Origin: Entrophospora sp. SA101
Taxonomy: Eukaryota > Glomeromycota > Glomeromycetes > Entrophosporales > Entrophosporaceae
Assembly: GCA_958430865.1 (NCBI GenBank)
Contig: CAUDNR010000670.1
Span: 1-26,108, forward strand
Length of the DNA stretch: 26,108 bases
Reading direction: 5' to 3'
Each line of letters starts with the position of its first letter. The first letter of the stretch is position 1. Shown in pieces: positions 1-9,146 of the stretch. The position numbers and the translations under genes are program-made. The notes under the pieces are model-generated. The model did no database searches, was not told where the DNA came from, and worked only from the letters and a program-made list of their open reading frames with translations.

Positions 1-77
1 GAAATACTTTTATATGTGGCACCACTTTTATATAGACCAATTATTTCTCCGCGCTCTGCTTCAGTTAAATCACGCAT
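1..77 (-). CDS. Tc1/mariner-like transposase, N-terminal start only (cut by window edge)
   Basis: Only the first 25 codons are inside the window; the ATG is the complement of 75-77 and the gene continues past position 1. The peptide starts MRDLTEAERGEIIGLYKSG, which resembles the first helix-turn-helix of Tc1/mariner-family transposases and related homeodomain-like HTH domains, the part that binds the terminal repeats. No catalytic residues can be seen. On the 5' side of the gene, around 204-224, the complement reads AAAAGTACAAGTCCTG, reminiscent of mariner-type inverted-repeat ends, but the other end lies outside the window, so this cannot be confirmed. Family assignment is inference from a short peptide. 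Confidence 0.5.
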   Translation of the reverse strand, partial: MRDLTEAERGEIIGLYKSGATYKSI

Positions 78-491
78 TTTTAATTTAAAATTTAAAAAAA
101 TTTTGATTTTTTTATGATTTTTTAAAAAATCGAATTTTTAAAACTTGGTTTAAAAAAAAAAGTAAACAAAAACATGTGATAAAAATTATATTATGTGAAC
201 TAGCAGGACTTGTACTTTTACATATTAAAATTTCAAATTGTATTATTGTATAGGCTTTTGAATAATTAGTAAAAAATACTAAAAAAAATTTTAGGTCAAT
301 TGAGTTTTGATTGAAATTTTATTATTGTTATTACTCGAGCTGTACAAAAGCTTGAAACATTAAGTTCTACATGAAGGTTTAACATAACCTAAGTTACTTA
401 TGATATAAATTTAATATGTTGTTGATATGTATGTTTTTACGTAATTAACAAAAACATGCATTCCGATTCTTTTGTCTAGGTACTGTATATA
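78..491. other. AT-rich spacer left of transposon copy 1
   Basis: No supportable gene. It holds the 5' flank of the partial mariner-like transposase and ends with the TA dinucleotide (490-491) that serves as target-site duplication of the pogo/Tigger element. Short open frames here look like chance. Confidence 0.5.
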
Positions 492-548
492 TAGTTCACT
501 CTCTCTATAACGGCCTGTCTGTTTTGGCAAAAAAAGGCCGTTATAGAG
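492..548. repeat. Left terminal hairpin of transposon copy 1
   Basis: The terminal repeat (CTCTATAACGGCC at 503-515) is followed after a 20-base spacer by its reverse complement (GGCCGTTATAGAG at 536-548). The end could fold as a stem-loop or present two oppositely oriented binding sites to the transposase. Confidence 0.75.
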
Positions 549-649
549 AGTTTGCAGATCATAGTCATGTGATAAATTATAATGGTGATACAATATATAA
601 ATGAAATAAATGAAAATAAACTATTTATAATTTGCACATTTATTCAATA

Positions 650-2201
650 TTAGATATTAAAAAAGCTATCTAGTGTGGATTGTTGTTGTGAGTTAAAATC
701 AATTTTTTTAATTTTTCTTTTAAGACTTTTCAATAATTTAAAATCATCCTCATTTAATTCTGATTGTTGGTCAATGTAAATTTCTAATGTTTTTATTGCT
801 GACAAGGCTTCTTTATTTGTAACAGGTGGAAGTTCTTCGATTATTTCTTCCTGGCCTTCATTTTCCTCTGGTGGATTAATGATTGTAACTATGTCATTTA
901 GATTTAATTCATCACTTACATGAGAGTCATCAATTTCAATGTATTCAGATGCAGATATAGGATTAGGGAGTGCAAGTTCATCAATCAAATTCTGCAAATC
1001 ATTGAACTCTCTTACATTCAATGAATTTAAAGTTGATGACATATTTTCAATTTCGTTGGAATTAATATCATAATCAGGTAAAATACCAGTTTTTTTCCAG
1101 CAGTTAACTATAGTTTGACTGATAACTTTTTTCCAAGCTTTTGCTGTAAATTTAATTGCATGTTTAATTGAGATTTTTTCATATTCTTGACCATTTCTCT
1201 CTTCTTCATAATCACTAATTTTTTTTCACAAGAAAAGTTTTTTGTAGTTCACCTTGAAGCTGTTAATTATCCCAGCATCACATGGTTGTAAAAATGCTGT
1301 TGTGTTTGGTGGTAAGAAGTAAACTCTTACATTAGTTAAATTTGTTGATTCAAAAATAGAATGAGTGGGAGCATTATCTAATAATAGTAAAATGTTTCGA
1401 TTTTGTTTTTTCATCTCATTATTTAAATCTTTTAGATAATCATTAAAGATGGTGGTTTTCATCCATGCTTAAATATTCCAATAATACTTCACTTTCAAGG
1501 TATCTTTATTAAAATTTATAATTGCTCTTGGATTTTGATATTTATGTATCAGAAGGGGTTTTAGCTTTTCTGTCCCATTGGCATTGCAAGTTAACATTAT
1601 AGTAATTCTTTCTTTTGATTTTTTTCTTCCAGCTACTGGTCCTGTGGACAACACTCTAGAAGGCTCCAATTTCCAAAATAGGCCTGTTTCATCTGCATTA
1701 AAAATGTCAGATAATTGATATTGACTTGTAATACTTTTAATTTGCTCTCTATAAGTTGGTAATTCTAAAATAGGTGCACTACCAGCTTCGCCATGTTTTA
1801 CATATTCTTTAATATTATGCCTTTCTTTAAATCCACTCAACCAACCATCTGATGCATTAAAACCATTTTTATTAAGAAGTTCTGCAAACGCCACTGCCTT
1901 TTCTTTTAAAATGTCACCACTAAGATCTAAACCTGCATTAAGTGCTTGCTCCACCCAAATTGCTAATGCTTGATCAACATCGTCATATAGTAAATTTCTT
2001 CTTTTCTTTTTATTAGCGTCAGAAGAATCATCATCAATTGTGAGCCATTTTTCTTTCTCTCTTAAAATGTCATCAACAGTACTTTTACCTATATCATAAG
2101 CGTTTGCCAAATCTTGATTTGTGGGAAATTGTGCTATCTTTTGCCAAGCAAATTTCTTTTTTTTGTAAAGCAGTTAAAGATTTTCTTTTATTTGAAGGCA
2201 T
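650..2201 (-). pseudogene. pogo/Tigger transposase, copy 1: one frameshift, two in-frame stops
   Basis: DDE-family transposase that would bind the element ends and catalyse cut-and-paste movement in the nucleus. The likely start is ATG at 2199-2201 (MPSNKRKS). That frame ends at TGA after about 35 codons; the HTH region continues in another frame (DLANAYDIGKSTVDDIL), so a net one-base shift lies between about 2140 and 2165, perhaps in the A8 run at 2157-2164. From 2110 down to 650 all blocks share one frame, broken by TAA at 1469-1471 and TGA at 1226-1228. Catalytic acidic residues are visible in NADETG, LLDNAPTHS and QPCDAG. The C-terminus ends QQSTLDSFFNI, a canonical PCNA-interacting (PIP) box. 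It makes no full-length protein as read. Confidence 0.88.
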
Positions 2202-2627
2202 TAGATATTTAATTTGAATTTATTTATTAGATATATTGGTAATACAATCTTTTATTTTCAAATTACTATTAACTCGAAGTAAAATATGGTCTTTATATAC
2301 ATTTTGAAATGTTTATGAAGTCACAAGGAGGTTGACTTTTCTTATGTCATGTTTACAAATAATTATTACAGCAAAACTTATGAATTAACATTAAGTCATA
2401 GAGCAAGTCATAGTGACGTTCTTTTTTATGATCCTTCAAATACAAATAATATATTGTAACTGCAAAGGATTATGATAGATATGAAGTAATGTTGACAAAT
2501 GTATTTATGTTTACAATAATAAATGTATTGTGACAATAAGCGCGCGTTCGAATTATTAATATTAATAATTGAGTGTGACACACTTAATTTCTTAATTTGG
2601 TAATGATTACCTCAGATCATGATCGTC

Positions 2628-2818
2628 GGCCGTTATAGACAACTTATAAAACATATGAGAGGTTTTTCAGAGGCTGGCCGTTATACACTATAGGAAATTT
2701 AATTAAGAAAACCGTTATAGAGTAAGGTTTTTATATAGTAAAAATTTGGTTTCTGATTTACAGTGCGTTATAGAATGGAGGCCGTTATAGAGGGGGCCGT
2801 TATAGAGAGAGTGAACTG
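2628..2818. repeat. Right subterminal repeat array, transposon copy 1
   Basis: Six copies of a 13-mer close to GGCCGTTATAGAG in one orientation at 2628-2640, 2676-2688, 2710-2722, 2763-2775, 2780-2792 and 2795-2807, ending in the terminal repeat. The outer two are perfect and the inner ones diverge, as expected for transposase-binding sites. Confidence 0.8.
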
Positions 2819-2854
2819 TATATATAGCACAGTATTTAAGATTTAAATTTTTTT

Positions 2855-4330
2855 TCAAATTCTTCTTCGATTTTTTTGAGATTGGTTCGAAGTTTCTTTA
2901 TTCGATTGTGTTTGTGAGTAATAACGTTTTCCAGCACTATTGTCATTACCCTTAACAGTTAAGGATGTTGTTGATGATGGTGTTGATGTGGATATTGTTG
3001 AAATTGAGGCTGATTCTATTGCCTTACTTGCTGAATTTTTAACCATGGATGATATTAACTGTTAAAATAAATGAAGAAAAATTAATAATTTATAGATGCA
3101 TATAATTTTTACATTTTAATATATTTAGAAAACTTTACAGTTTGTTCAGATTGTTGAGGTTGATGATATGTTGAAAATAAATTTTGGTCGTAATGTTCAT
3201 AATGTGTTTGTGATGGATATCCAACTCCCGGTATTGGTGGTTCAGTGCTAAAATTAAAATTATAATTAAAATAAGAATTTTTTTTTTGTTTTCTTGTAAG
3301 GAAAAAAAATATTGTTTGAATTTTTGAATTGTTAACTTGTAATATTGATGATAATTATAGGAAGTTCTGTGGATATCATAATTGTTGGTATTATAAGCAA
3401 ATGATTTTGGTGAGGGTAAAGATGGTGGTGTAACAGTAGACATTTGGGTTGGTTGGAAACTTGCTTTGCCTGAGATTTTTGATTCATTGCCTTTTTTTAT
3501 ATCTAAACAAATTAAAAAATAATTTATTTTATTAAATAATTTGAATGTTATTTTTCCATAAAAGGATTATTTTTAAAAATTACTTTGTTTATATTGAAAA
3601 ATTTTTTTTTGAGTTTTAATAGCAATAACTTGACATCTTTCTTGCAGTTTTTCACGTGTATCTTCTACTGATTCATACTCTGGTGCATATCTCACTTTCA
3701 AAGGACTATTGAAAAAAATATGTTCATTAACCTTTCTTTTTGCAGCTCTAAATTTATAAATAATTAGCTTTTTAAAACTAGAAGGTGATATTAGAAATTA
3801 ATAATAATATAGAAATTTTATTATTACCTTGCCTCAGGCAAAGAAGCAAATTTTACCCATAATACTTCTGTAAATTCTTCACATGGATAATCATGTAAAA
3901 TTTGATGTCTAAATATTATTATTTATGAATCATGATCATGACTGATTATTTGGGTTTTTTAAAATACGTATATATATTATATAACTTTACAATTCAATCG
4001 TCCCATATAGCTCAAGTAGCTTGATCAATTCTTTTATCACATTTATTTCTGGTATATTTTCTATAATCAAGTATCTATTAAAAAAAAGAACCCCTTCTTT
4101 AAAAACTATAATTATTTTTTTTGTAGCAAATAACATTGTTTATAAGTGTTTTTTAGCTTTACTTGGATTCTTTGTTAATTGTATAAACTTTGACGGCAGT
4201 TGGTTTACGACCTGATCTGTAACTTGGTCTTTCTGGCAAGCCTATAATATTTGAGTGAAATTGTCTAATTATTTAAAAAGATTATAAAACTTATCAAATA
4301 TGTATAAAGAGATATTCTACCTTCGTTCAT
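2855..4330 (-). CDS. RBM48: RNA-binding motif protein 48 (RBM48) homolog, copy 1, eight exons
   Basis: RBM48 has one RRM and, with ARMC7, is a component of the minor (U12-type) spliceosome in animals and plants. Exons on the minus strand: 4321-4330, 4163-4241, 3991-4074, 3828-3908, 3584-3747, 3337-3502, 3139-3247 and 2855-3058. All junctions are GT-AG, introns are 79-89 nt, and phases agree throughout, giving 298 aa. The start is a 10-nt first exon, ATGAACGAAG. Family signatures in order are the PSYRSGRKPTAVKVYTIN leader, YLIIENIP (RRM, about residues 30-107), YGTIE, DYPCEEFTEV, AAKRKVNE and RYAPEYESVEDTREKLQ. The C-terminal half is low-complexity and rich in Ser, Thr, Tyr and Gln, and ends NRRRI. 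No stop interrupts it. A transposon end lies 36 bp downstream of the stop codon. Confidence 0.9.
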
Positions 4331-4684
4331 TTAAAAAAATGAAAATTTTTTAACTGGTAGTACAATTGTATTGGCAAGCTTTTGTTGACTTGCATTTTTT
4401 ACGCCACACAGAGAAAATTACGCAATGTTCAACAACCATCATTTCCGACAAAATTTTAATAATGCGAGCTTCATTTATTTTTGACCAAAAATAGCAAATG
4501 CAACAACATTAGGAATTGATCACACGGCGTATCTCGATTTAGCGGATATGTTTGTTCCAAAAAAATTATCCGCTAAATCGAGATATCCGCAAAACCAAGA
4601 TATTATTACAAAGCTTTTATTTATATCATTGAATTTTTCCTTTACTTACTTTACATTATCTAGAATAAGCTCACCTGATTGTGC
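4331..4684. other. Spacer upstream of RBM48 copy 1
   Basis: No gene seen. It would contain the RBM48 promoter and 5' UTR (minus-strand gene starting at 4330) and carries the palindrome listed separately. Confidence 0.5.
4530..4585. repeat. Perfect 19-bp inverted repeat with 18-base loop, copy 1
   Basis: TATCTCGATTTAGCGGATA at 4530-4548 is the exact reverse complement of 4567-4585. The 18-base loop starts TGTTTG and ends with a run of A. The layout (arm, T/G-rich then A-run loop, arm) matches the terminal hairpin of the pogo/Tigger elements here, whose loop is TGTCTGTTTTGGC plus A-run. It may be a remnant end of a different Tigger-like family or a tiny MITE. The same structure recurs at 9346-9401. 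Confidence 0.7.
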
Positions 4685-4891
4685 TCATGTCTCAGAATTG
4701 ACTTGACTGAGATTAGTAATTGATTTCTTTGGCTTGATAACCAGGTGAGCTTTGGACAAAGCTTCTTCTTGACTGCTCAATCTGGCAACACACTTGCCAT
4801 TTTCTGTAACTACTCCTTGGTCATTTGCTTGGAGAGTTTTTCGAGCTTCATTATATTGTTCTATTTTAGGAGCAAATTCTTCTCTTTTCAT
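4685..4891 (-). CDS. Uncharacterised terminal exon, copy 1
   Basis: A 207-nt minus-strand frame coding for a hydrophilic peptide that ends SLTNLSQ-like (…KKSITNLSQVNSET) and stops at TGA. An in-frame TGA lies directly before its ATG, and a possible acceptor AG (…GAATGAAAAG) sits at the start, so it may be a last exon rather than a complete gene. I do not recognise the family. It recurs at 9501-9707, and most of it is duplicated once more by the adjacent 143-bp tandem repeat, which suggests that these are leftovers rather than a working gene. Confidence 0.3.
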   Translation of the reverse strand: MKREEFAPKIEQYNEARKTLQANDQGVVTENGKCVARLSSQEEALSKAHLVIKPKKSITNLSQVNSET

Positions 4892-5076
4892 TCAGCAATG
4901 TCCACAATTTTCCTTATATTTAAAGAACAACAACACTTGCCATTTTCTGTAACTACTCCTTGGTCATTTGCTTGGAGAGTTTTTCGAGCTTCATTATATT
5001 GTTCTATTTTAGGAGCAAATTCTTCTCTTTTCATTCAGCAATGTCCACAATTTTCCTTATATTTAAAGAACAACAA
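4791..5076. repeat. 143-bp direct tandem duplication
   Basis: 4791-4933 is repeated immediately at 4934-5076, starting CACTTGCCATTTTCTG and ending AAGAACAACAA. It includes the 5' two-thirds of the uncharacterised exon plus its upstream sequence. The second large unit has only one copy (from 9607), so this arose after, or at, the segmental duplication. Confidence 0.9.
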
Positions 5077-5281
5077 GGTAATTTGTGTATACAATGATTG
5101 GAAAATATAGAAAATACATCCATATTAGATGAAAATGGGAATGAAAATGAGAAAAATTCAAATGATAATCCATCAATTGATGATGATATCCTAATGTAAC
5201 ATTTGATAACAATTTGGATCAAAAACATAGGCTTGCAATATATAATTTCAATACAATGAATATTTAAACATTACATTAATA
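5077..5281. other. Unique joint sequence before transposon copy 2
   Basis: A 205-bp stretch with no counterpart in the rest of the window. On the plus strand 5098-5199 is open and strongly acidic (LENIENTSILDENG… IDDDILM then TAA), resembling the tail of a larger protein, perhaps after a splice acceptor at 5110. No family is recognised. It ends in the TA (5280-5281) that flanks transposon copy 2. Confidence 0.35.
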
Positions 5282-5354
5282 CAGTTCACTCTCTCTATAA
5301 CGGCCCGCCTGGTTTGGCAAAAAAAGGCCGTTATAGAGAGAGGCTGTTATAGAG
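5282..5354. repeat. Left terminal hairpin plus extra repeat, transposon copy 2
   Basis: CTCTATAACGGCC at 5293-5305 is opposed by GGCCGTTATAGAG at 5326-5338 and by a one-mismatch copy at 5342-5354 that copy 1 lacks. Confidence 0.75.
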
Positions 5355-5461
5355 AGTTTGCAGATCATAGTCATGTGATAAATTATAATGTGATACAATA
5401 TAAAGATTTTATTTTATATGATAAAATATATTTAAAAATAAACTATTTATAATTTGCATAC

Positions 5462-7017
5462 TTATTCAATGTTAAAAAAGCTATTTAGTGTGGATTGTTG
5501 TTGTGAGTTAAAATCAATTTTTTTAATTTTTCTTTTTAAGACTTTCCAATAATTTAAAATTGTCCTCATTTAATTCTGATTGTTGGTCAATGTAAATTTC
5601 TAATGTTTTTATTGCTGACAAGGCTTCTTTATTTGTAACAGGTGGAAGTTCTTCGATTATTTCTTCCTGGCCTTCATTTTCCTCTGGTGGATTAATGATT
5701 GTAACTATGTCATTTAGATTTAATTCATCACTTACATGAGAGTCATCAATTTCAATGTATTCAGATGCAGATATAGGATTAGGGAGTGCAAGTTCATCAA
5801 TCAAATTCTGCAAATCATTGAACTCTCTTACATTCAATGAATTTAAAGTTGATGACATATTTTCAATTTCGTTGGAATTAATATCATAATCAGGTAAAAT
5901 ACCAGTTTTTTTCCAGCAGTTAACTATAGTTTGACTGATAACTTTTTTCCAAGCTTTTGCTGTAAATTTAATTGCATGTTTAATTGAGATTTTTTCATAT
6001 TCTTGACCATTTCTCTCTTCTTCATAATCACTAATTTTTTTTCACAAGAAAAGTTTTTTGTAGTTCACCTTGAAGCTGTTAATTATCCCAGCATCACATG
6101 GTTGTAAAAATGCTGTTGTGTTTGGTGGTAAGAAGTAAACTCTTACATTAGTTAAATTTGTTGATTCAAAAATAGAATGAGTGGGAGCATTATCTAATAA
6201 TAGTAAAATGTTTCGATTTTGTTTTTTCATCTCATTATTTAAATCTTTTAGATAATCATTAAAGATGGTGGTTTTCATCCATGCTTAAATATTCCAATAA
6301 TACTTCACTTTCAAGGTATCTTTATTAAAATTTATAATTGCTCTTGGATTTTGATATTTATGTATCAGAAGGGGTTTTAGCTTTTCTGTCCCATTGGCAT
6401 TGCAAGTTAACATTATAGTAATTCTTTCTTTTGATTTTTTTCTTCCAGCTACTGGTCCTGTGGACAACACTCTAGAAGGCTCCAATTTCCAAAATAGGCC
6501 TGTTTCATCTGCATTAAAAATGTCAGATAATTGATATTGACTTGTAATACTTTTAATTTGCTCTCTATAAGTTGGTAATTCTAAAATAGGTGCACTACCA
6601 GCTTCGCCATGTTTTACATATTCTTTAATATTATGCCTTTCTTTAAATCCACTCAACCAACCATCTGATGCATTAAAACCATTTTTATTAAGAAGTTCTG
6701 CAAACGCCACTGCCTTTTCTTTTAAAATGTCACCACTAAGATCTAAACCTGCATTAAGTGCTTGCTCCACCCAAATTGCTAATGCTTGATCAACATCGTC
6801 ATATAGTAAATTTCTTCTTTTCTTTTTATTAGCGTCAGAAGAATCATCATCAATTGTGAGCCATTTTTCTTTCTCTCTTAAAATGTCATCAACAGTACTT
6901 TTACCTATATCATAAGCGTTTGCCAAATCTTGATTTGTGGGAAATTGTGCTATCTTTTGCCAAGCAAATTTCTTTTTTTTGTAAAGCAGTTAAAGATTTT
7001 CTTTTATTTGAAGGCAT
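5462..7017 (-). pseudogene. pogo/Tigger transposase, copy 2: same lesions plus a C-terminal frameshift
   Basis: Identical to copy 1 over the HTH and catalytic regions, including the N-terminal frame change, the TAA at 6285-6287 and the TGA at 6042-6044, so those lesions predate the duplication. One additional lesion is private: five T instead of four at 5533-5537 shifts the frame, so translation ends at 5523 after LLESLKKKN and the PIP-box motif (STLNSFFNIE, stop at 5462-5464) is out of frame. The peptide STLNSFF also differs from copy 1 (STLDSFF). ATG would be at 7015-7017. Confidence 0.88.
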
Positions 7018-7443
7018 TAGATATTTAATTTGAATTTATTTATTAGATATATTGGTAATACAATCTTTTATTTTCAAATTACTATTAACTCGAAGTAAAA
7101 TATGGTCTTTATATACATTTTGAAATGTTTATGAAGTCACAAGGAGGTTGACTTTTCTTATGTCATGTTTACAAATAATTATTACAGCAAAACTTATGAA
7201 TTAACATTAAGTCATAGAGCAAGTCATAGTGACGTTCTTTTTTATGATCCTTCAAATACAAATAATATATTGTAACTGCAAAGGATTATGATAGATATGA
7301 AGTAATGTTGACAAATGTATTTATGTTTACAATAATAAATGTATTGTGACAATAAGCGCGCGTTCGAATTATTAATATTAATAATTGAGTGTGACACACT
7401 TAATTTCTTAATTTGGTAATGATTACCTCAGATCATGATCGTC

Positions 7444-7634
7444 GGCCGTTATAGACAACTTATAAAACATATGAGAGGTTTTTCAGAGGCTGGCCGTTAT
7501 ACACTATAGGAAATTTAATTAAGAAAACCGTTATAGAGTAAGGTTTTTATATAGTAAAAATTTGGTTTCTGATTTACAGTGCGTTATAGAATGGAGGCCG
7601 TTATAGAGGGGGCCGTTATAGAGAGAGTGAACTG
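7444..7634. repeat. Right subterminal repeat array, transposon copy 2
   Basis: The same six 13-mers as in copy 1, each displaced by 4816 (7444, 7492, 7526, 7579, 7596 and 7611). Confidence 0.8.
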
Positions 7635-7670
7635 TATATATAGCACAGTATTTAAGATTTAAATTTTTTT

Positions 7671-9146
7671 TCAAATTCTTCTTCGATTTTTTTGAGATTG
7701 GTTCGAAGTTTCTTTATTCGATTGTGTTTGTGAGTAATAACGTTTTCCAGCACTATTGTCATTACCCTTAACAGTTAAGGATGTTGTTGATGATGGTGTT
7801 GATGTGGATATTGTTGAAATTGAGGCTGATTCTATTGCCTTACTTGCTGAATTTTTAACCATGGATGATATTAACTGTTAAAATAAATGAAGAAAAATTA
7901 ATAATTTATAGATGCATATAATTTTTACATTTTAATATATTTAGAAAACTTTACAGTTTGTTCAGATTGTTGAGGTTGATGATATGTTGAAAATAAATTT
8001 TGGTCGTAATGTTCATAATGTGTTTGTGATGGATATCCAACTCCCGGTATTGGTGGTTCAGTGCTAAAATTAAAATTATAATTAAAATAAGAATTTTTTT
8101 TTTGTTTTCTTGTAAGGAAAAAAAATATTGTTTGAATTTTTGAATTGTTAACTTGTAATATTGATGATAATTATAGGAAGTTCTGTGGATATCATAATTG
8201 TTGGTATTATAAGCAAATGATTTTGGTGAGGGTAAAGATGGTGGTGTAACAGTAGACATTTGGGTTGGTTGGAAACTTGCTTTGCCTGAGATTTTTGATT
8301 CATTGCCTTTTTTTATATCTAAACAAATTAAAAAATAATTTATTTTATTAAATAATTTGAATGTTATTTTTCCATAAAAGGATTATTTTTAAAAATTACT
8401 TTGTTTATATTGAAAAATTTTTTTTTGAGTTTTAATAGCAATAACTTGACATCTTTCTTGCAGTTTTTCACGTGTATCTTCTACTGATTCATACTCTGGT
8501 GCATATCTCACTTTCAAAGGACTATTGAAAAAAATATGTTCATTAACCTTTCTTTTTGCAGCTCTAAATTTATAAATAATTAGCTTTTTAAAACTAGAAG
8601 GTGATATTAGAAATTAATAATAATATAGAAATTTTATTATTACCTTGCCTCAGGCAAAGAAGCAAATTTTACCCATAATACTTCTGTAAATTCTTCACAT
8701 GGATAATCATGTAAAATTTGATGTCTAAATATTATTATTTATGAATCATGATCATGACTGATTATTTGGGTTTTTTAAAATACGTATATATATTATATAA
8801 CTTTACAATTCAATCGTCCCATATAGCTCAAGTAGCTTGATCAATTCTTTTATCACATTTATTTCTGGTATATTTTCTATAATCAAGTATCTATTAAAAA
8901 AAAGAACCCCTTCTTTAAAAACTATAATTATTTTTTTTGTAGCAAATAACATTGTTTATAAGTGTTTTTTAGCTTTACTTGGATTCTTTGTTAATTGTAT
9001 AAACTTTGACGGCAGTTGGTTTACGACCTGATCTGTAACTTGGTCTTTCTGGCAAGCCTATAATATTTGAGTGAAATTGTCTAATTATTTAAAAAGATTA
9101 TAAAACTTATCAAATATGTATAAAGAGATATTCTACCTTCGTTCAT
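7671..9146 (-). CDS. RBM48: RNA-binding motif protein 48 (RBM48) homolog, copy 2, eight exons
   Basis: The same gene structure as copy 1 shifted by 4816: exons 9137-9146, 8979-9057, 8807-8890, 8644-8724, 8400-8563, 8153-8318, 7955-8063 and 7671-7874, encoding the same 298-aa RRM protein of the minor-spliceosome RBM48 family. Introns and flanks are identical too, so the copy is either very young or an artefact of assembly. Its whole upstream region to 9748 is also shared, so both copies should have the same promoter. Beyond 9748 the context differs. Confidence 0.88.

Larger units (their letters stand above)
492..2818 (-). mobile_element. pogo/Tigger-type DNA transposon, copy 1 (defective)
   Basis: A 2327-bp element bounded by inverted ends and flanked by TA at 490-491 and 2819-2820, the target duplication typical of the Tc1/mariner/pogo superfamily. 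Read inward, the right end starts CAGTTCACTCTCTCTATAAC. The left end is the same except that its first base is T instead of C. Inside lies a minus-strand pogo-type transposase with CENP-B/DDE_1-like features, inactivated by a frameshift and two stops. The subterminal regions are full of copies of GGCCGTTATAGAG in both orientations. The element ends only 36 bp past the stop codon of the neighbouring RBM48 gene, so it sits in or next to that gene's 3' UTR. Confidence 0.9.
747..4932. repeat. Segmental duplication, unit 1 (about 4.19 kb)
   Basis: This stretch recurs at 5563-9748 with a constant offset of 4816 and no difference that I could see, introns and spacers included. It spans most of the transposon, all of RBM48, the spacer with its palindrome and one uncharacterised exon. 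At its left edge differences appear at 745, 746 and 730, plus one missing T at 718-721; further left the two transposon ends diverge strongly. At its right edge the units separate after the shared bases AAGAACAACA. Confidence 0.9.
5282..7634 (-). mobile_element. pogo/Tigger-type DNA transposon, copy 2 (chimeric, defective)
   Basis: A 2353-bp copy starting CAGTTCACTCTCTCTATAAC, with TA at 5280-5281 and 7635-7636. From 5563 rightwards it matches copy 1 base for base as far as I can see. Its first 280 bp differ from copy 1 by substitutions and indels: it has an extra subterminal repeat (GGCTGTTATAGAG at 5342-5354) and a different AT-rich stretch around 5403-5440. The abrupt change suggests a recombinant of two separate family members. 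Confidence 0.9.

Noticed and set aside
1226..2110. Reassigned stop codons (non-standard code) as explanation for in-frame TAA/TGA in the transposases
   Set aside because: RBM48 and MAEA read cleanly and end at normal TGA/TAA, and the stops fall only in mobile or decayed genes.
3135..3443. Separate 102-aa and 63-aa minus-strand genes (also 2855-3046 and their copies near 7.7-8.3 kb)
   Set aside because: They are RBM48 exons read through unspliced introns; the spliced model keeps phase.
4021..4215. Plus-strand hydrophobic 64-aa frame (copy at 8837-9031)
   Set aside because: Antisense to RBM48 exons 2-3 and an AT-rich intron; hydrophobicity follows from base composition.
4685..4891. First exon of a gene joined to 9736-9988
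   Set aside because: No acceptable donor links the two stretches, and the duplication breakpoint separates them in unit 2.
5031..5228. Minus-strand 65-aa frame across the joint region
   Set aside because: It spans the 143-bp repeat edge and unique DNA; the opposite strand has the more protein-like acidic frame.
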